Shown: in pieces, positions 48,890 to 61,785 of the stretch
Position numbering within the stretch: position 1 is the stretch's first letter
Layout: every line of letters begins with the position of its first letter
NCBI GenBank assembly: GCA_963513935.1
Contig: OY740765.1
Span: 147,523,830 to 147,587,829, forward strand
Length of the DNA: 64,000 bases
Direction: 5' to 3'
From: Aphrophora alni
Lineage: Eukaryota > Arthropoda > Insecta > Hemiptera > Aphrophoridae
Program-made: the position numbers and the translations under genes
The notes under the pieces: model-generated
What the model was told of the DNA's origin: nothing
Seen by the model: only the letters and a program-made list of their open reading frames with translations
Databases searched by the model: none

Positions 48890-51800
48890 TCATTGTTTTT
48901 CATTAAAAAATGTAACTATTTTCTATTATTTTCAATTTTTATTAAGTTAACTAAGATCTTCAAAATCAGATACTTCAGATTGACGCTGTTTGAAATGATT
49001 TTATATAAAATTAAAATTTGGACAAATTCTCAATTAATTTCTTAGGTATATAGAAAACGCACAAACAACCATATGAAGCGTATCCGGTCATTAGTTATTT
49101 TGAACGTTTTTTTTTATTTAGACCATTTATTTGATTTGTTTTAACAAAATTATATTTTATAAATTTTTGTTTTAAATAAATTTTGCAATGATTTTTTTCT
49201 AAATTGATTACCATAATTGTATTTTATCACAAAAGAGTAAAAGAAGTTCCCCATTTAAAGTATTTTGTATCTATAAGACATTTAGGGATAACTATTTTAT
49301 CACTATTTACAACCTACATATTCTCAAGAGAAAAAGTAGTGTTTTTGTTTTTGGACAAACTCGATCTGTTACGAATTGACATGTAAATAAATGGAGAAAT
49401 CGTTTCATTTGTTCACTAATTTTTTTATTTGTTTAGATGTTTAAGATTTCATAGTTAAGAATTAGTCAGATTCCAACAACACCTTCAAAAACATATGTTA
49501 GCCTATAAATAAAAATGTTCATGCTTTATGACTAACTATGGTAAAATTTATAAACATAATTATGAATTATGTGTTATTTACTAAAAAATTATTTTTTTAA
49601 TTTTAATTTTTTGAATCTTATCTTAAATACATCAAGTTGTAGTGTTAATATAACAACAAAAATAAATTATTTCACAAATTTGTACAATGTGGTTGATCGA
49701 GAGTTGGTTTCAATAAATATGTCCCAAAATATGTATGAATTTGAACAGTCATTCTTATTCACAACAGTGTCACGTTATAAATTAACGGGTAAAACTTAGG
49801 AAATCAACAACTATCTATTTAATATTACAAAGTAAACAAATATGGTGTCCTACTATTACAATTCAATTGTTTAATTATTACTTTTTCTTTTGTTACATTG
49901 TGGCATAGAAAAATAATATTCTTCTGAACATTAAAAGATGGACAAAGGTCTAAAAAAATTCTTATAAAACTTTTTTTAAATATTTATTATCAACTGTTTA
50001 TAGTTTTTTCTTCAAATTTGGTCAAATGAAAATAATAATCTTGTTGACACTTTAATTATTTAAATCAACAGAAATAAGCCATTTAGGATGCAAAAATGAT
50101 TGTACAAACTATACAATTCAACCTGAATCTTTTAAAAAATGTATCTTAATTTCTAGACACTGTATATAATTTTTGAATAATCTCATACTGTAACACAAAT
50201 GTTGGTATAATCGTAATTTCTTGTTTAAATACAATTAGGACTATATCTGTATAATGTTAATTCTAAATAGTTTGTCATATTTCCTTGTCCGTGTTGTTCG
50301 ATGAATTTTATTATTTGCTGTTGTTATCTTTCTCGCTACTTTTTTGTTTTATCTAACCTAACCTAGTTTAAGTTGAACGGAGTAAAAGTGCACGTAATAT
50401 TTATGGAAGGGGGTATATACAACCATTAATTCCATCAGAGTCTATTTTAAATTTTAGAAAATGAATTATCTATTTTTTGACTGTGATCGTTGACTTGACC
50501 GTATCTTCTTCACTGATGGATACCACTCATTCCTTAAGTGTCTTCTTTTGTCTCAAATTAAAAATGGAGGGATAAAATCACTAGAGATTATATGATTTTG
50601 GATTACGGAGACTACCTTTAATTGTTTTTTTTAAAAAGAACTGCCATTTTCTTTGTATGTGTATGTTTGAGAGAAGAATGCCAGAGATTGCCTAATTTGT
50701 TAAGTTGAAATCCCATCCTGGCTTTTGACTGAATTGTATGCAAGTATTGTTTTGTAAATTATTACGTAAAGGCTTGGATTTCCTTCCCTCGCTTTCATTT
50801 TGTTATATAGTAAAACATATATTAATTATACATATAAAAATTTGTAAACATTTTACCTATATCCTTTTGTGTTATTTAAAAGTTGTGAAAATAAGTTATC
50901 CCAATGAATTGTTTTCATCTTATACTGGACTCTTTCTTTACTTGTTAGATAAAAGAAAACATTTATATGTTCTATTTTTTTATAATTTACTAATTTTGGT
51001 TGAAAGTTCATTCAGATTAGTTCATGTTTTTGTGATATGTTTTTGTTTTCGTACACTGTGCTATTCATTTTGTTGAAAATGTATTGTTAAAAAATTGGAT
51101 AAATTTGAAAGCACTAGTTTGCTTTGTTGACTACAGTATATGTAAATGGTTAATATAGTTAGTTTAAATTTAGAAATATTTTGAATTGGGTCGTCAAAAC
51201 TGTAATCATTATACAGTAAAAGTTTCACAATTCATCATACTCAAGAATTTGACATAACGGTATTATCTCTTTTTTGTTATTTTACTTTAAAAAGCTTTTC
51301 CGAATCTTAATAAGTACGCTGTGAATAAACAGACACAACTGTAATAATTTAAATCATGAATCTGTTTTTTTCTCAAAGTTATCCCATTTCAAGTCAATTT
51401 CCTTCAGTTCAGACTACACTCAACGTATACCGACTTTGTTGTGTTCGGCTTTCTCACTGTCTCTATATAATCTGCATCGTTCAGCACTAGTCAATTTGGG
51501 CTTTTGTTATTCATTTTAAATTTTATTTTCCAGTGATAAACGCTTATTACATATTCATATTTTCTTTGCAATATTTTGAAATGGAAAATTTTCTTCAAGT
51601 CTGTTCACTTATCGGTTATAACTTCACAAATTTTATTTTGTTGGTTATTATTGCTAAATATTATTGTAGATCCTGTTATTCTATACAACTCTAACACCCT
51701 ATCTCTCTGCATTCCAATGTGCGGTATCATTTCAATGTTCATGTCCAAACCACCTCGCCATTGCACACTTCATTATCCATCATAAATTGTTCATTACATA

Positions 51801-52520
51801 AATTCTCTCTCCAACAAAATTTAAATTATTAGATTATCATTTATAGTTTATGAAATAAGTGCAACCTCAACTAAACCGAATTTAAATAGTTATTCATATC
51901 AAAAACATTATGGATAATAACAGTGACTATTTACCAATTTAAACACAATTATTACTGTAAATGAATTTAATAAATGAATTGAGTTCTAAATTAAATTCTT
52001 TTAAATTGAACACTACGAATTCACAGTGGCCAAATTTAATCTGTACAATGAACAACGGATAATGGTGTGGCAGCACCTCATGACAACTGTATTTCCAAAG
52101 TGTTGAATGACGGATTATCAAACTTTTACTGTACTATGATTAGAAGTTGTAAGCCTAACCAGTGTATCGCATTTAAGAAAATATACTATCACTTAATTTG
52201 ATATGGAAAACATTTTTTAAATGCTTAAATAGTTGATAAAGTGAAGGGCCCACTGTTTTTCTCCCGTAAGAAATATAAATGAGTGAAGAACTTGGAAATT
52301 TAAAAAATACATCAGTTTTTTATTTTGCCTGTTTTGATCAAACTATATCAAGCCCTATAGAAATATCTGGCATTTACTTTAGTTTTATTTTCTCTGGAAT
52401 ATAGCGGAATCTATAATTCTTACATTAGACCTGTCTAGATAGATAAACTATTATAGATTATCTTAAAAAACTTATATTACAAATTTTTAACATAAAATAA
52501 GCAAATAAATACAGCTGAAT
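48890..52520. other. AT-rich intergenic sequence, nothing recognised
   Basis: Open frames here, such as 50738-51076 (+) with 112 codons, are Leu/Phe/Tyr-rich and show no domain, transmembrane order or neighbour that supports a gene. Confidence 0.4.
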
Positions 52521-52527
52521 TTTTGTA

Positions 52528-54131
52528 AGCTGGCACTTGGCTCTTAGGTAGAAATTGTGTATTCGTCATCTAGAAAACATCAGGAACTGTCGTCACCCCT
52601 CATTGGGGCCATAAATCACGGTTCCGTGAAAGCTCTAGTTCAAAATACAATATTAAAAAAGGTACTCGATTATCAATTATATAGTACGTTCGTGTTATTT
52701 AAAAAAAATTAATAATAATTTCTGTTTTTGTCCAATTTCAATTGGATTACTTGAACATTTTTTATAGAGTTTAAATGAATAGAAAATGCAAATTCATTAC
52801 AAATAAGTATAAAATAAAGTATTTTCTTTTCACTCAAGTGATATTTACATTTGTTATTATTTATACTATACATGAAAAAGTATAAATAAGTAACAAATTA
52901 ATGTGCCCTTTTCCACAGTGTAGGTATTAAAACTTAATTTTAGTTAAATCTCCAATTGAAGTCTTACCATATAATAATAAAATATTTCGGAAAAAGTCAT
53001 TTGCTACTCACCAACCTTCAGACTTGTCTTTACACAATTAACTGTAAGCCATTCTACCCACCAGCGTGTACAATAATCAGCCGTTCACCTTTTGATATTG
53101 GAGTATGCACGCCGTTTGAAGTTCCATCAGACCATACTTTGTTTGCAAAATGAGAAGTGCAAACATATGACTCATCCATATAAACTATTGGACGATTCTC
53201 AGACCTGTACTTCTTAATTGCTTGGAGATATGATATTCTTTTTTTCTCAAATTTCCGATTTTTCAATAAATATTCTCCTATTATTTTATGCCCGTTTCCA
53301 CTTAAAGACAAGTTTTTAAAATATTTTTATGACACTTGATAAGCACCCAGTGAAATTAATTTTATCCTTTAACACAGTTTGTAAGTTTTGCAGTTGGAAG
53401 GCGTTTCTCAGTGATATAAAAAAATCATAAACAAGTCTACGGGCAACACATTCGTCAAACTGATCCAAATCTGTAACTGGTTTTTGCCGTTTCCTATTTT
53501 TATTTGGTGTCAAAAACTAGTTTAGTTCATGTTCACTTATTTTTAATGAAGTCAGCTTTCTGTTTATTCAAGAAACAGATCTGATGGATACACATGTTGC
53601 TGCAGCGGTCCTATCACGTGCCTTCTTCAATGGAATGTTCGGGGTCCCACTAACACTCTCTTCTTTCATAAACTTGTACACATTACTTACAATTTCCCTG
53701 CTTTGACTATTTAAGACTTTTCCACCAATCTCTACTTTTGACTTGATATCAGCCATGTCCATATAATTATAATAACCTAGCTCCTAAACTGTAAAATCAA
53801 TAACTTATGAAAAACTTAACAAATTTACATTATTAACTAAAAAAAACTATTAACTATGTATAAAGATAAAGTCCTATCGCTACCACATTCAATACGACAC
53901 TTGGTTCACAATCAATGTAAGTAGACGCTTACGAAGGTTAGGAACGACTAACTGATATTTGCAAAACAACAACCCGTTATTCCGCCACCCGCGTTAGTCA
54001 TAATGCGATGGTGAACCCTATGAGTCAGGGGAAGTCCAAGGGTCGATGTCTTTGAAAATGACCTGTGAGCACCTCCACCCTTCCATCGCCCTCGGCCTCT
54101 CGCCTAGGCCCGCAGCGTCCAAGTGCCAGCT
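52528..54131 (-). mobile_element. Tc1/mariner-like element, TIR-bounded, transposase internally deleted
   Basis: Ends AGCTGGCACTTGG (52528-52540) and CCAAGTGCCAGCT (54119-54131) are perfect 13-bp inverted repeats, each flanked by TA. On the minus strand 53762 to about 53050 reads MDMADIKSKVEIGGKVLNS, SREIVSNVYKFMKEE, RTAAATCVSIRSV (HTH), then RPIVYMDESYVCTSHFANKV (first catalytic Asp, MDES) and GERLIIVHAGG, the DDE_3-type core. After HAGG comes a stop; the rest of the catalytic domain is missing, replaced by about 520 bp of unrelated sequence. One frameshift region near 53520-53570 interrupts the N-terminal half. Non-autonomous. Confidence 0.9.
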
Positions 54132-54139
54132 TAGAAAAT

Positions 54140-55970
54140 TTGACCTATACTACATTTTAGTAATTTAGTTTGTTGAATCAAATTATGTGTTTAAACAATT
54201 ATATCCACGCTTTGCTTATCTACAGTGACAATCATCATTACATTGAAAGTAATTCATATGTTATAAAATCTAACCTATAAAATAAGAGTAATCAAAACAG
54301 AGTTAAATCTTTTTTAGTATGTAATTCATTTTTCCAGATCATAAATGCTTTCCTTATCAAAAGACATTAAGGGGATTTATTTTCGTTTAATATAATAAAA
54401 AACCATAAATCTTGAAAATCTGTTCATGATTTGTATAGGTCTGTTTAATATAACCATCCATTTACATATACTACAAGATAAAACCTATGTAAAAATTAAA
54501 CGTTTTAAGCACAAATTGTAAAAAAAATTATGAATCCATGACATTTTTCCTTTCTTAGTTTACAGTTATTTTCCTTGTAAATAAAAATTTTTCAGATACG
54601 CTACCAGCAGTAAAGGAAAACCTAACCTAATTGTTTTCAATGTTGAAAAAAAGTTTTGGTTATATTGTTACCTTTTTTTTTTTTATTTGGACGTAAAAAA
54701 ATACTGTACAAACTTTGTGTTTACTGTAACGTAAGTTTTTGCTTATTGTAAATTATTATTTAAAAACAAAACTAATTTGTGCAATTTGAAGAAGAAAAAA
54801 ACATCTGATGTAATACAGTTTTAAATTATGTAATCCAGTTTTGTATCCTTATGTATTATTTATTTTATATGTTCAATTCCATTTCTTCTTCTGCTTGTCA
54901 GCTCTTTTAAAAGTTATTGTAAATTTAAGAACGTTTTTTAATTTGTAAATAGTGTTTTCGGATTGTTTGTGCAAAATCAAAGAAAATGGAAGATACAATC
55001 TACTAGAGCCTAATTTATAATTTGACAGTAATACTACAGTGTTTGTTGGAATTACTAGACATATCTATAGAATATTAATTTAATACTTTATTCCTTATAA
55101 AAAATATGAGAACACATGTTTTTAGAACCTGTTATAGTAGATTTATCTTCCATTTTCAAAATTCTAGGCACAAATATTAACAAAAGAATACTTTTGTACA
55201 ATGAAACTAATGTTGTTGATTCATTGCATAAAATAAAATTGTGCAAACATTCAAACAGAAATGAACATAAGAAATTACACAATTGTTAATACTCCTATTG
55301 TACTTATTTTAGTTTTTTACGTTTGCTCGGTTAAGGTGAGGATAAAAATCAAGTGCGTTCCAAAACAAGGCATTTAAAAACAGATTTTTACAAGACCGTT
55401 AAATTAACTTCACCTACCTAATCTTACGTTTACAAGGTTGTATAAATATTTTGATGTATATTATGTTATGTTTTGACTGTATACTTATTATTAATTCCAT
55501 TTTAGTATCTATTGTAAATATACATTTTGTTTGACAAGCTCAATATGTTTGCGTAGGCACAGTGTACATAGTTTTGAATGGTCGTATGAATTTTGTTTGT
55601 TGGTTGTTCCGCCCCAAGTGGCTTAAAAAAAAAAGAAAAAAAGAAGTTTAATCTGTAGTTTATATTACTATTCAAAGTTATTTATTTCAGTAAATTTAGG
55701 TAAAACAAACAAGAAGATATCGTATGTTTACAGTATTTCTTAACTAGGCCTATTTATTGAGAGTTGGTGTTCAGCATTTACTTTTTATAAAAATCTAATT
55801 ATGAAATTTTCAAAGTTTGGAAGTATGTATAAATTTCCAAATATTATCATTTTTAAATACATTGATATGAGATTGTCAAGTGTTGCGCTAATAATTTCAT
55901 TAAAAGAAGGAAAAGCAATAATGTTTTGATTTTTTTTTTCAGAAAAGTTTTGTTTTAAGACCTTTTTAAT
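54140..55970. other. AT-rich intergenic sequence
   Basis: Nothing recognised apart from the repeat copy at 54608-54670, which shares GTAAAGGAAAACCTAA-type sequence with 55975-56036. Confidence 0.4.
54608..54670 (+). repeat. Direct repeat copy (partner 55975-56036)
   Basis: Both contain AGGAAAACCTAA and AATTGTTTTCA-TGTTGAAAAAA in the same order, about 85% identity over ~60 bp, about 1.37 kb apart. Confidence 0.7.
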
Positions 55971-55974
55971 TTGT

Positions 55975-56036
55975 CAGTACAGGAAAACCTAATGTAATTG
56001 TTTTCATTGTTGAAAAAAGATTTTTGTTTTATTGTT
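55975..56036 (+). repeat. Direct repeat copy (partner 54608-54670)
   Basis: See partner. It ends about 25 bp before the perfect hairpin at 56061. Confidence 0.7.
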
Positions 56037-56060
56037 ATTTCAAATATTATACAAAACTTT

Positions 56061-56130
56061 GTCTTATACAAATGAATATGTTTTTCATCATAATATTTAA
56101 TGATGAAAAACATATTCATTTGTATAAGAC
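56061..56130. repeat. Perfect 31-bp inverted repeat with 8-nt loop
   Basis: 56061-56091 (GTCTTATACAAATGAATATG followed by TTTTTCATCAT) is exactly reverse-complementary to 56100-56130; the loop is AATATTTA. No mismatch in 31 pairs. Could be a cruciform, a transcribed hairpin or a recent small inverted duplication. Confidence 0.96.
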
Positions 56131-56869
56131 ATTTAACCGAAATCATTAGCATTACAAACGAACATTTTGTTTTATTTAGACCAATGAATGAAAATTTTTA
56201 CAGTAGTGATCAATTTTTGAACTGGTTCATAATTGAACCAGATTTAATCAAAATTGTTAGATTTTTAAGGAAAACAAACTTTTGTATGTTAATGGAAGCT
56301 ACTTTCCAAATATTTAGTTACAAAATAACAATCACTACCTAATAAAATACTTTTTTTGTACTCTGGGACTTTTGACAGCATTTGAAAATCTCAGTATTTA
56401 TTTAGGTTTTGTTTGCTGTCACATACATGTATATGTGAAAGTAAAACATTTTAATTTGTTAAATAGAAAAATAAGCATTTATTCCTTCTTTTGATGTCCT
56501 AACGTTGACAATTTTCTCGCTGGACTTTTATTTTACAGATTTGTATATCTACATTTTTTTAAATTCCTGACTCCAATTATAGGCCTACCCTTAATACAAA
56601 GTCATAAATCACTATGTACTATGTTTCATAATTTGTATTTCACCAAGTAAATACATATGTTTTTATTTAATAACAGTTTTGTATATTTAATTTTAACAAA
56701 CAAATTTTTTTTTTTTTTATAATTTTCTTTTTCATTTTTAAATAAAGTTGTATTATTTAATTTGGTGAGGTTAGGTTATTACATATCAAAGCATATAGTA
56801 CTTAACACTGCTTGGGTCCATACATCGACGAGTGATAAGATGCGAGACAAACTTGTACACTTGAAGAAT

Positions 56870-56935
56870 GAAAAAAAAAAGAAGAAAAAAAAAAAAAAAA
56901 AAAAGAAAGAAAAAACTATAAAAAAAAAGAAAACA
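56870..56935. repeat. A-rich low-complexity tract
   Basis: Poly-A with scattered G. The lysine-rich open frame across it is an artefact of composition. Confidence 0.85.
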
Positions 56936-57152
56936 TGGAAAAATATATAAAGAATAAAATCCTATACTTATGCATGCAGCAAGAAAAAATTAAAAAATTG
57001 TATTTGTTATATAACCTTCCTTTATTCCTTGAGACCAAAACTTTTGGATAAGATAATGAGACCACATGCTTCCATAATATAGAACTAAGTTATAAACATA
57101 ATCAAAACTTACTAAAAACAAAGTAAGAGACAACAAATCGGACTTCAAAAAT

Positions 57153-57488
57153 CCAAATAACAAAAACAGCTGTTAATAACAGGACTCACTTTTGAAGAAT
57201 CAAATATTTTAAATGAAATTAAGATAACACCTACAATACAATCACTTGAATGATTGTTGAAATGCATGTAAACAAAATTAATAACACAAATTTTCTCACA
57301 CACCCATTTATAATTTAAATCCAAATAACAAAAATTGCTGTTAATAACAGGACTCACTTTTAAAGAATCAAATATTTTAAATGCAATTAAGATAACACCT
57401 ACATTACAATCCCTTGAATGATTGTTGAAATGCATGTAAACAAAATTAATAGCACAAACTTTCTCACACACCCATTTATAATCTAAAT
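57153..57488. repeat. Tandem duplication, 168-bp unit, two copies
   Basis: CCAAATAACAAAAA begins at 57153 and 57321. The two units are about 93% identical. The duplicated unit also makes a 108-codon minus-strand open frame with two similar halves, which is a by-product with no recognised domain. Confidence 0.93.
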
Positions 57489-57724
57489 ACTAACCATATA
57501 ATAATGTCAGTTCTTTAGTTGTCTGTCAAAATAGACTATGGATTATTTTTAAACCATGTATATATACAAACACCTTATAAGCCTTGTGGTTAATACAATA
57601 TGGAAGATGTATACATAGTACTTCTTTCATAGATGTATATACAGGGTGGTTACAAAGTCCTTTCCCCCTCTACTTTTTTTCTACAATTTATATTTTAAGT
57701 GTTTTTTAATTATAACATTCATTA

Positions 57725-58393
57725 TATAGGTAGAAACTCTAACTTTTGAGGTATTCTAAAATATTGGGAATTACCTGAGGTCTAAGATATAAGAGTCAAT
57801 TTCCGAAATCTTTATGAGAAGCTAGTCATGCGACATGTCAATTAACACTGCCTTTCCCCCCTGAAAACAATGGTGCAATTAAAATTCAAAAGCGTTGTAC
57901 CGTTTCCAAGAAATCAGTAGGTCAAATATGTAGGAGTAGACTTAAAAGTTGTAAGGAGAAGATGGTCATAAAGAAATGAAAAAAGTAAGTGTTAATCGAC
58001 ATGTGGCATGACTATTTTCTCATAACAACTTTTAAGTGGATTCCCAAATCTTTGACTTACTGATTTCTTGGAAACAGTATAACGCTTTTGAAGTTTAATT
58101 GCATCATTGTTTTTAGGGGAAAAAAGACAGTGTAAATTGACATGTCACATGACTATCTTCTCATTACCACTTTTAAGTCGTCTCCTACATCTTTGACCTA
58201 CTGATTTCTTGGAAACGGTACAACGCTTTTGAATTTTAATTGCGCTATTGTTTTCAGGGAAATAAGGCAGTGTTAATTGACATGTCGCATGACTAGCTTC
58301 TCATAAAGATTTCGGAAATTGACTCTTATATCTTAGACCTCAGGTAATTCCCAATATTTTAGAACACCTCAAAAGTTAGAGTTTCTACCTATA
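57725..58393. repeat. Large palindrome with internal ~141-bp direct repeats
   Basis: Left arm from 57725 (TATAGGTAGAAACTCTAACT) and right arm ending at 58393 are inverted copies over roughly 270 bp with about 90% identity; the centre lies near 58060. The right half also contains direct repeats starting CATGACTA at 58007, 58148 and 58288 (141 and 140 bp apart). ACAGGGTGGTTACAAAGTCC lies about 70 bp left, resembling a transposon end, but no right partner is seen. No coding capacity. Confidence 0.9.
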
Positions 58394-58489
58394 TGTTATG
58401 TTATGTTCATCTGTTTATATCAATAATTTGGTATGGAGACGACACTACTTCTACCATAGTAGCAAGAATGTTCAAATCCTTAAATAAAA

Positions 58490-59210
58490 ATTTTTATTGA
58501 AGTCAATACTTTTCAGAAAATAATTTTAACTGCCAATTTAGACAAAAATTATTTATGTTTTAATTTAAATGAAAGAAGAGCTGAACTCAGACCCACTGTT
58601 ATATTAGGTGATAATAGAAGAGGTGAGTTCTGCTAAATTCCTAGGTTTGGTCATTGTTAACAGACTAATTTGGGAATATCATGTAGAGAGGATTTGCAAA
58701 AAACCAAGCTTTAAGATATTTATACTACGAAATTATTGTAACTTTCCCACAAATTTAACAGACTAGTATGAGCTTATATGTCCTTACTTGCACTATGGAA
58801 TCATATTGTGGGGTGATTTATCAGTTCAGCAAATAAAAAGCCTCTTTAAACTGAAAAAAGTAATATGGCTTGTGACAGGTATAAATAATTTAGAGACTTG
58901 CAGAAATGCTTTTCCAGAGCTGAGAGTATTATCACTTCGTAGTATGTAAATTTTTAAAGTAATACTGTACATTAAATAAAAGTGTCTTCCTACTCTGAGT
59001 AAGAACGTACATGATTATAATATCAGATTCGAAGCCAAGGTCACACACCTCTCCTGCCTTGGCAAATATGTTCCAAGATCTGTATTGGAGAAGTAGTATG
59101 GCCAGACAATACTGTGTTCCTTGTTTTCCCCTAATCATTGGGAAAAGCCAGAACGAACCAAACCAGAGATATGACTTGTATTTTGTTGCTCATTTTTATA
59201 TAAAAAATGT
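58490..59210 (+). pseudogene. LINE reverse transcriptase C-terminal fragment
   Basis: The + strand reads SSAKFLGLVIVNRLIWEYHV, then after a stop YLHYGIILWGDLSVQQIKSL, LKKVIWLVTGINNLETC and FPELRVLSLRS. This matches the region after the RT catalytic core ('AKFLG-x-x-x-D ... H-YG-x-x-x-WG ... LQK-x-x-R') of Jockey/CR1-group LINEs. 5'-truncated and broken. It is similar in type to the nested fragment at 61786-62847. Confidence 0.8.
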
Positions 59211-59214
59211 ATAG

Positions 59215-59725
59215 ATATAACCAGTGTGATATTCAATCAATAGCCAGAATGGTTTATCTCAGCAGCCGTCATAGAGATTTATATAACACTTTCTTTTATT
59301 AATGAACTCTATTGTGCTTTTTGGTGATACTGTAATAAATATCATAATTTTTTTTATTGTATAATATTATAATTTTTATGAGATAAAAATCATATAAGTT
59401 AATTGAACTTTCATTTAAATATTAATTTCACAATAATGGAATTAGGAAAGCATGTGTTCATTCCTATTTAATTTATAAATAAACTAAGAAAATCTGTTTC
59501 CATAATATGTTTTTATTATTTTCAGATAACTAATTTAGTATTTCTTTAAAACTCAAATAAAGTCAGATCAATAATGTTTTTATGTTAAATATCATCATTA
59601 TTATCATTCTCTCTTATCTATTAGTAGAAATATTGTAAATGGCAGCCCAATGTACGGTTTTTCCCAAATGGAAAGAAAAAGAAAAATATAACAACTTCTC
59701 GTACTAATTAAATAAAATTTTAATT
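59215..59725. other. AT-rich sequence between LINE and hAT fragments
   Basis: Nothing recognised. It may contain the unseen 3' part of the hAT pseudogene. Confidence 0.35.
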
Positions 59726-59727
59726 TG

Positions 59728-61018
59728 TTAATCTATTGTATTGTTAGTTGTGTAATTTATTGAAGTAAAGCAGTGGTAACATGGATAAACACAATTTGAG
59801 AAAATCCGTGAAACCAACCCAAAAAGCTTGCGAGTTAAAAAACCTGCCCGATTTCTTGGTTTGAGTTGTTCTAGGCAATCTTCTTCATCCAGGATTGATG
59901 TCCTTTGTGTGTTTGTCAAAAAAAATATACATAGTCCCTGAACATTTGCAAAGGAAATTTTAACATCTCTATCTACAGACACTGCTAACATTATTACTAA
60001 ATTGAGCTGATGTGCATGACAGTGAATGTATTGTGCATCAGGATATGTTTTCTGAACTACTGCCTTGACACTATTAACACCAGCCATTATTAAAGCGCCA
60101 TCATATATTTGGGCTATAAGTTTGTACGGATTTTCGTCAAGTTTTTGTTTTGACAGTTCATTTAATATACATGATGAAATGATGCTGCAACATGATTTGA
60201 AGAATTTTAAAATGTCTCTACTGGTTTGTTTCTGACAATGTACCTATAAATTATAGCCATTTGGAACAAATTGGATACATCACTAGTTTTATCAGCAATT
60301 ACAGCTATAAAGTTTGCTTCTTTGATCTCCTGTATATTTTTTTCTTGACAAACTTCTAACATAATTTGCAAAAGTTAATTTTTGATGGTTTTAGATGTCC
60401 CCTTGAACACTAGCACTCTCTAGATGGCTCTTAGAACTGCATCTAATCCAGCACTGAAATTAATCAATCCTTTAAACACACCAGGATTACTTCACTCATT
60501 TCTCTCATCATGACCACTTAATGCCAATTCAAATGCACCACAAAATCTAACACAATTTATAATAATATTTAATACTTATCTATTTTGTTTTGCCCATTCA
60601 TTATGTGTTGCAATGGTCATCCTATACACACTAATTAATTGTTCTGCTACATTAATTGTCCCGAAAAAGGCTAATTGTAAGCTATTTTTTATGTGCTTAG
60701 CTGATTCTACATGTTTTTTTATTCTATCAACAATATGATTTAAATATTTAAATCCTGTCTTAACACATGTGTCTTCTCCATCAAACAATAAACAAGGGAA
60801 ACAAAATAATGCCTATTTTAATTCACAGCCATACAACCAACTGCACTTTTTGTATAAATCTGAATTAAATTTTCTGTTAAGAACTTTTTTCCAGTTTAGA
60901 CAATTTGGGTAAAACCAGGAAGGTCAGGTGTAGGCCTACCCAATCGGTTAATTTCACATTTTTCTTCACTTGACAGCAAACTGAAAGGTCTTTGTAATAC
61001 ATTTTCAACAGAATTCAT
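59728..61018 (-). pseudogene. hAT-family transposase pseudogene with TTF-type zinc finger (DUF4371-like)
   Basis: Minus strand from an ATG at 61018: ENVLQRPFSLLSSEEKCEIN, RLGRPTPDLPGF, stop, a shifted WLYGCELK-stop-ALFCFPC, then LFDGEDTCVKTGFKYLNHIV, KKHVESAKHIKN, GAFELALSGHDERNE, LINFSAGLDAVL, KGTSKTIKN, ANFIAVIADKTSDVSNLFQM, and MAGVNSVKAVVQKTYPDAQY followed by IHCHAHQLNLVI. This is the order of TTF-zinc-finger hAT proteins, including the 'AD-x-TSDVSN' catalytic region and 'HC-x-AH-x-LNLV'. Several stops and frameshifts; the C-terminal dimerisation region is not seen. It abuts the Jockey fragment, transcribed the other way. Confidence 0.9.
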
Positions 61019-61047
61019 TGTCCTAACAAAACTGTCATTAACTAATA

Positions 61048-61785
61048 GTTATAGGAATAGGAGAACGCCAACGGAATAGAGAAATCAACTATCCAGTTGA
61101 ACTAAGAGAATTAATTAAGTACAAAAGGAAGACAAGAAAAGACTGGCAAAAGAGTCGGGACCCAGAGATAAAAACAACACTAAATAAATTGTGTAACAAA
61201 ATAAAATCCTATATTAGAGAACTCAAGAATGAATCAGTCAATAGATTCTTAGAAAATCTTTCCACTCAAAAAAATGGAGAGCATTTCCTCTGGAAGGCAA
61301 CAAAAGGGATTAAAAGACCCATAATTCAAGTTTCTCCAATCAAAAATGAAGATGGTACATGGGCTAGAAGTGCACAGCAAAAAGCAAACCTCTTCGCGGA
61401 ATATCTAGAGGAAACGTTTCAACCCCTACCAAGACAAACTTGTGAAGAAAGCACTCCTCCAATAGGAAAACTAGATGATGTAGACATAACTCCAATGACT
61501 CTCCAGGAATTAAAAAAGGAAATTAAAACTAACTTAAATGCAAAGAAGGCCCCAGGGTTTGACTTGATCTCTGGCCAAATAGTTAAAGCCTTACCAGAGA
61601 AGGGTGTTAGGAAATTGCTCTATATAATCAACGCATGTTTAAGGATCGGGTATGTTCCTCTTCAGTGGAAGGTGGGTGAAGTAATTATGATACTAAAACC
61701 CGACAAACAACCTAATGACAAGAAATCGTATAGACCTATATCGCTACTACCAATAATCTCTAAATTATTCGAGAAGCTATTGTTA
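61048..61785 (+). pseudogene. Jockey-type LINE, 5' part of reverse transcriptase (split by insertion)
   Basis: An open reading frame runs from about 61048 to the insertion at 61785: LIKYKRKTRKDWQKSRDPEI, FLWKATKGIKRPIIQVSPIK, DGTWARSAQQKANLFAEYLE, LNAKKAPGFDLISGQIVKAL, YVPLQWKVGEVIMILKPDK and SYRPISLLPIISKLFEKLLL. These are the linker and RT motifs 0-2 of Jockey-clade LINEs. The endonuclease domain is absent, so the copy is 5'-truncated or cut at the hAT boundary near 61040. It continues in frame at 62855 once the nested insertion is removed. No start codon is expected here. Confidence 0.93.

Noticed and set aside
50350..50370. AACCTAACCTA-like sequence as an interstitial insect telomere repeat (also near 54620)
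   Set aside because: Only about two units of the TTAGG-type repeat, expected by chance in this composition.
50738..51076. A 112-codon hydrophobic frame that could be a membrane protein
   Set aside because: Composition matches random T-rich DNA, with no splice structure, homology or neighbour support.
56762..56950. Lysine-rich open frame of 62 codons
   Set aside because: It is a translation of the A-rich tract at 56870-56935.
57145..57471. A 108-codon minus-strand frame with two similar halves
   Set aside because: It is produced by the 168-bp tandem duplication, with AT-rich residue use and no known domain.
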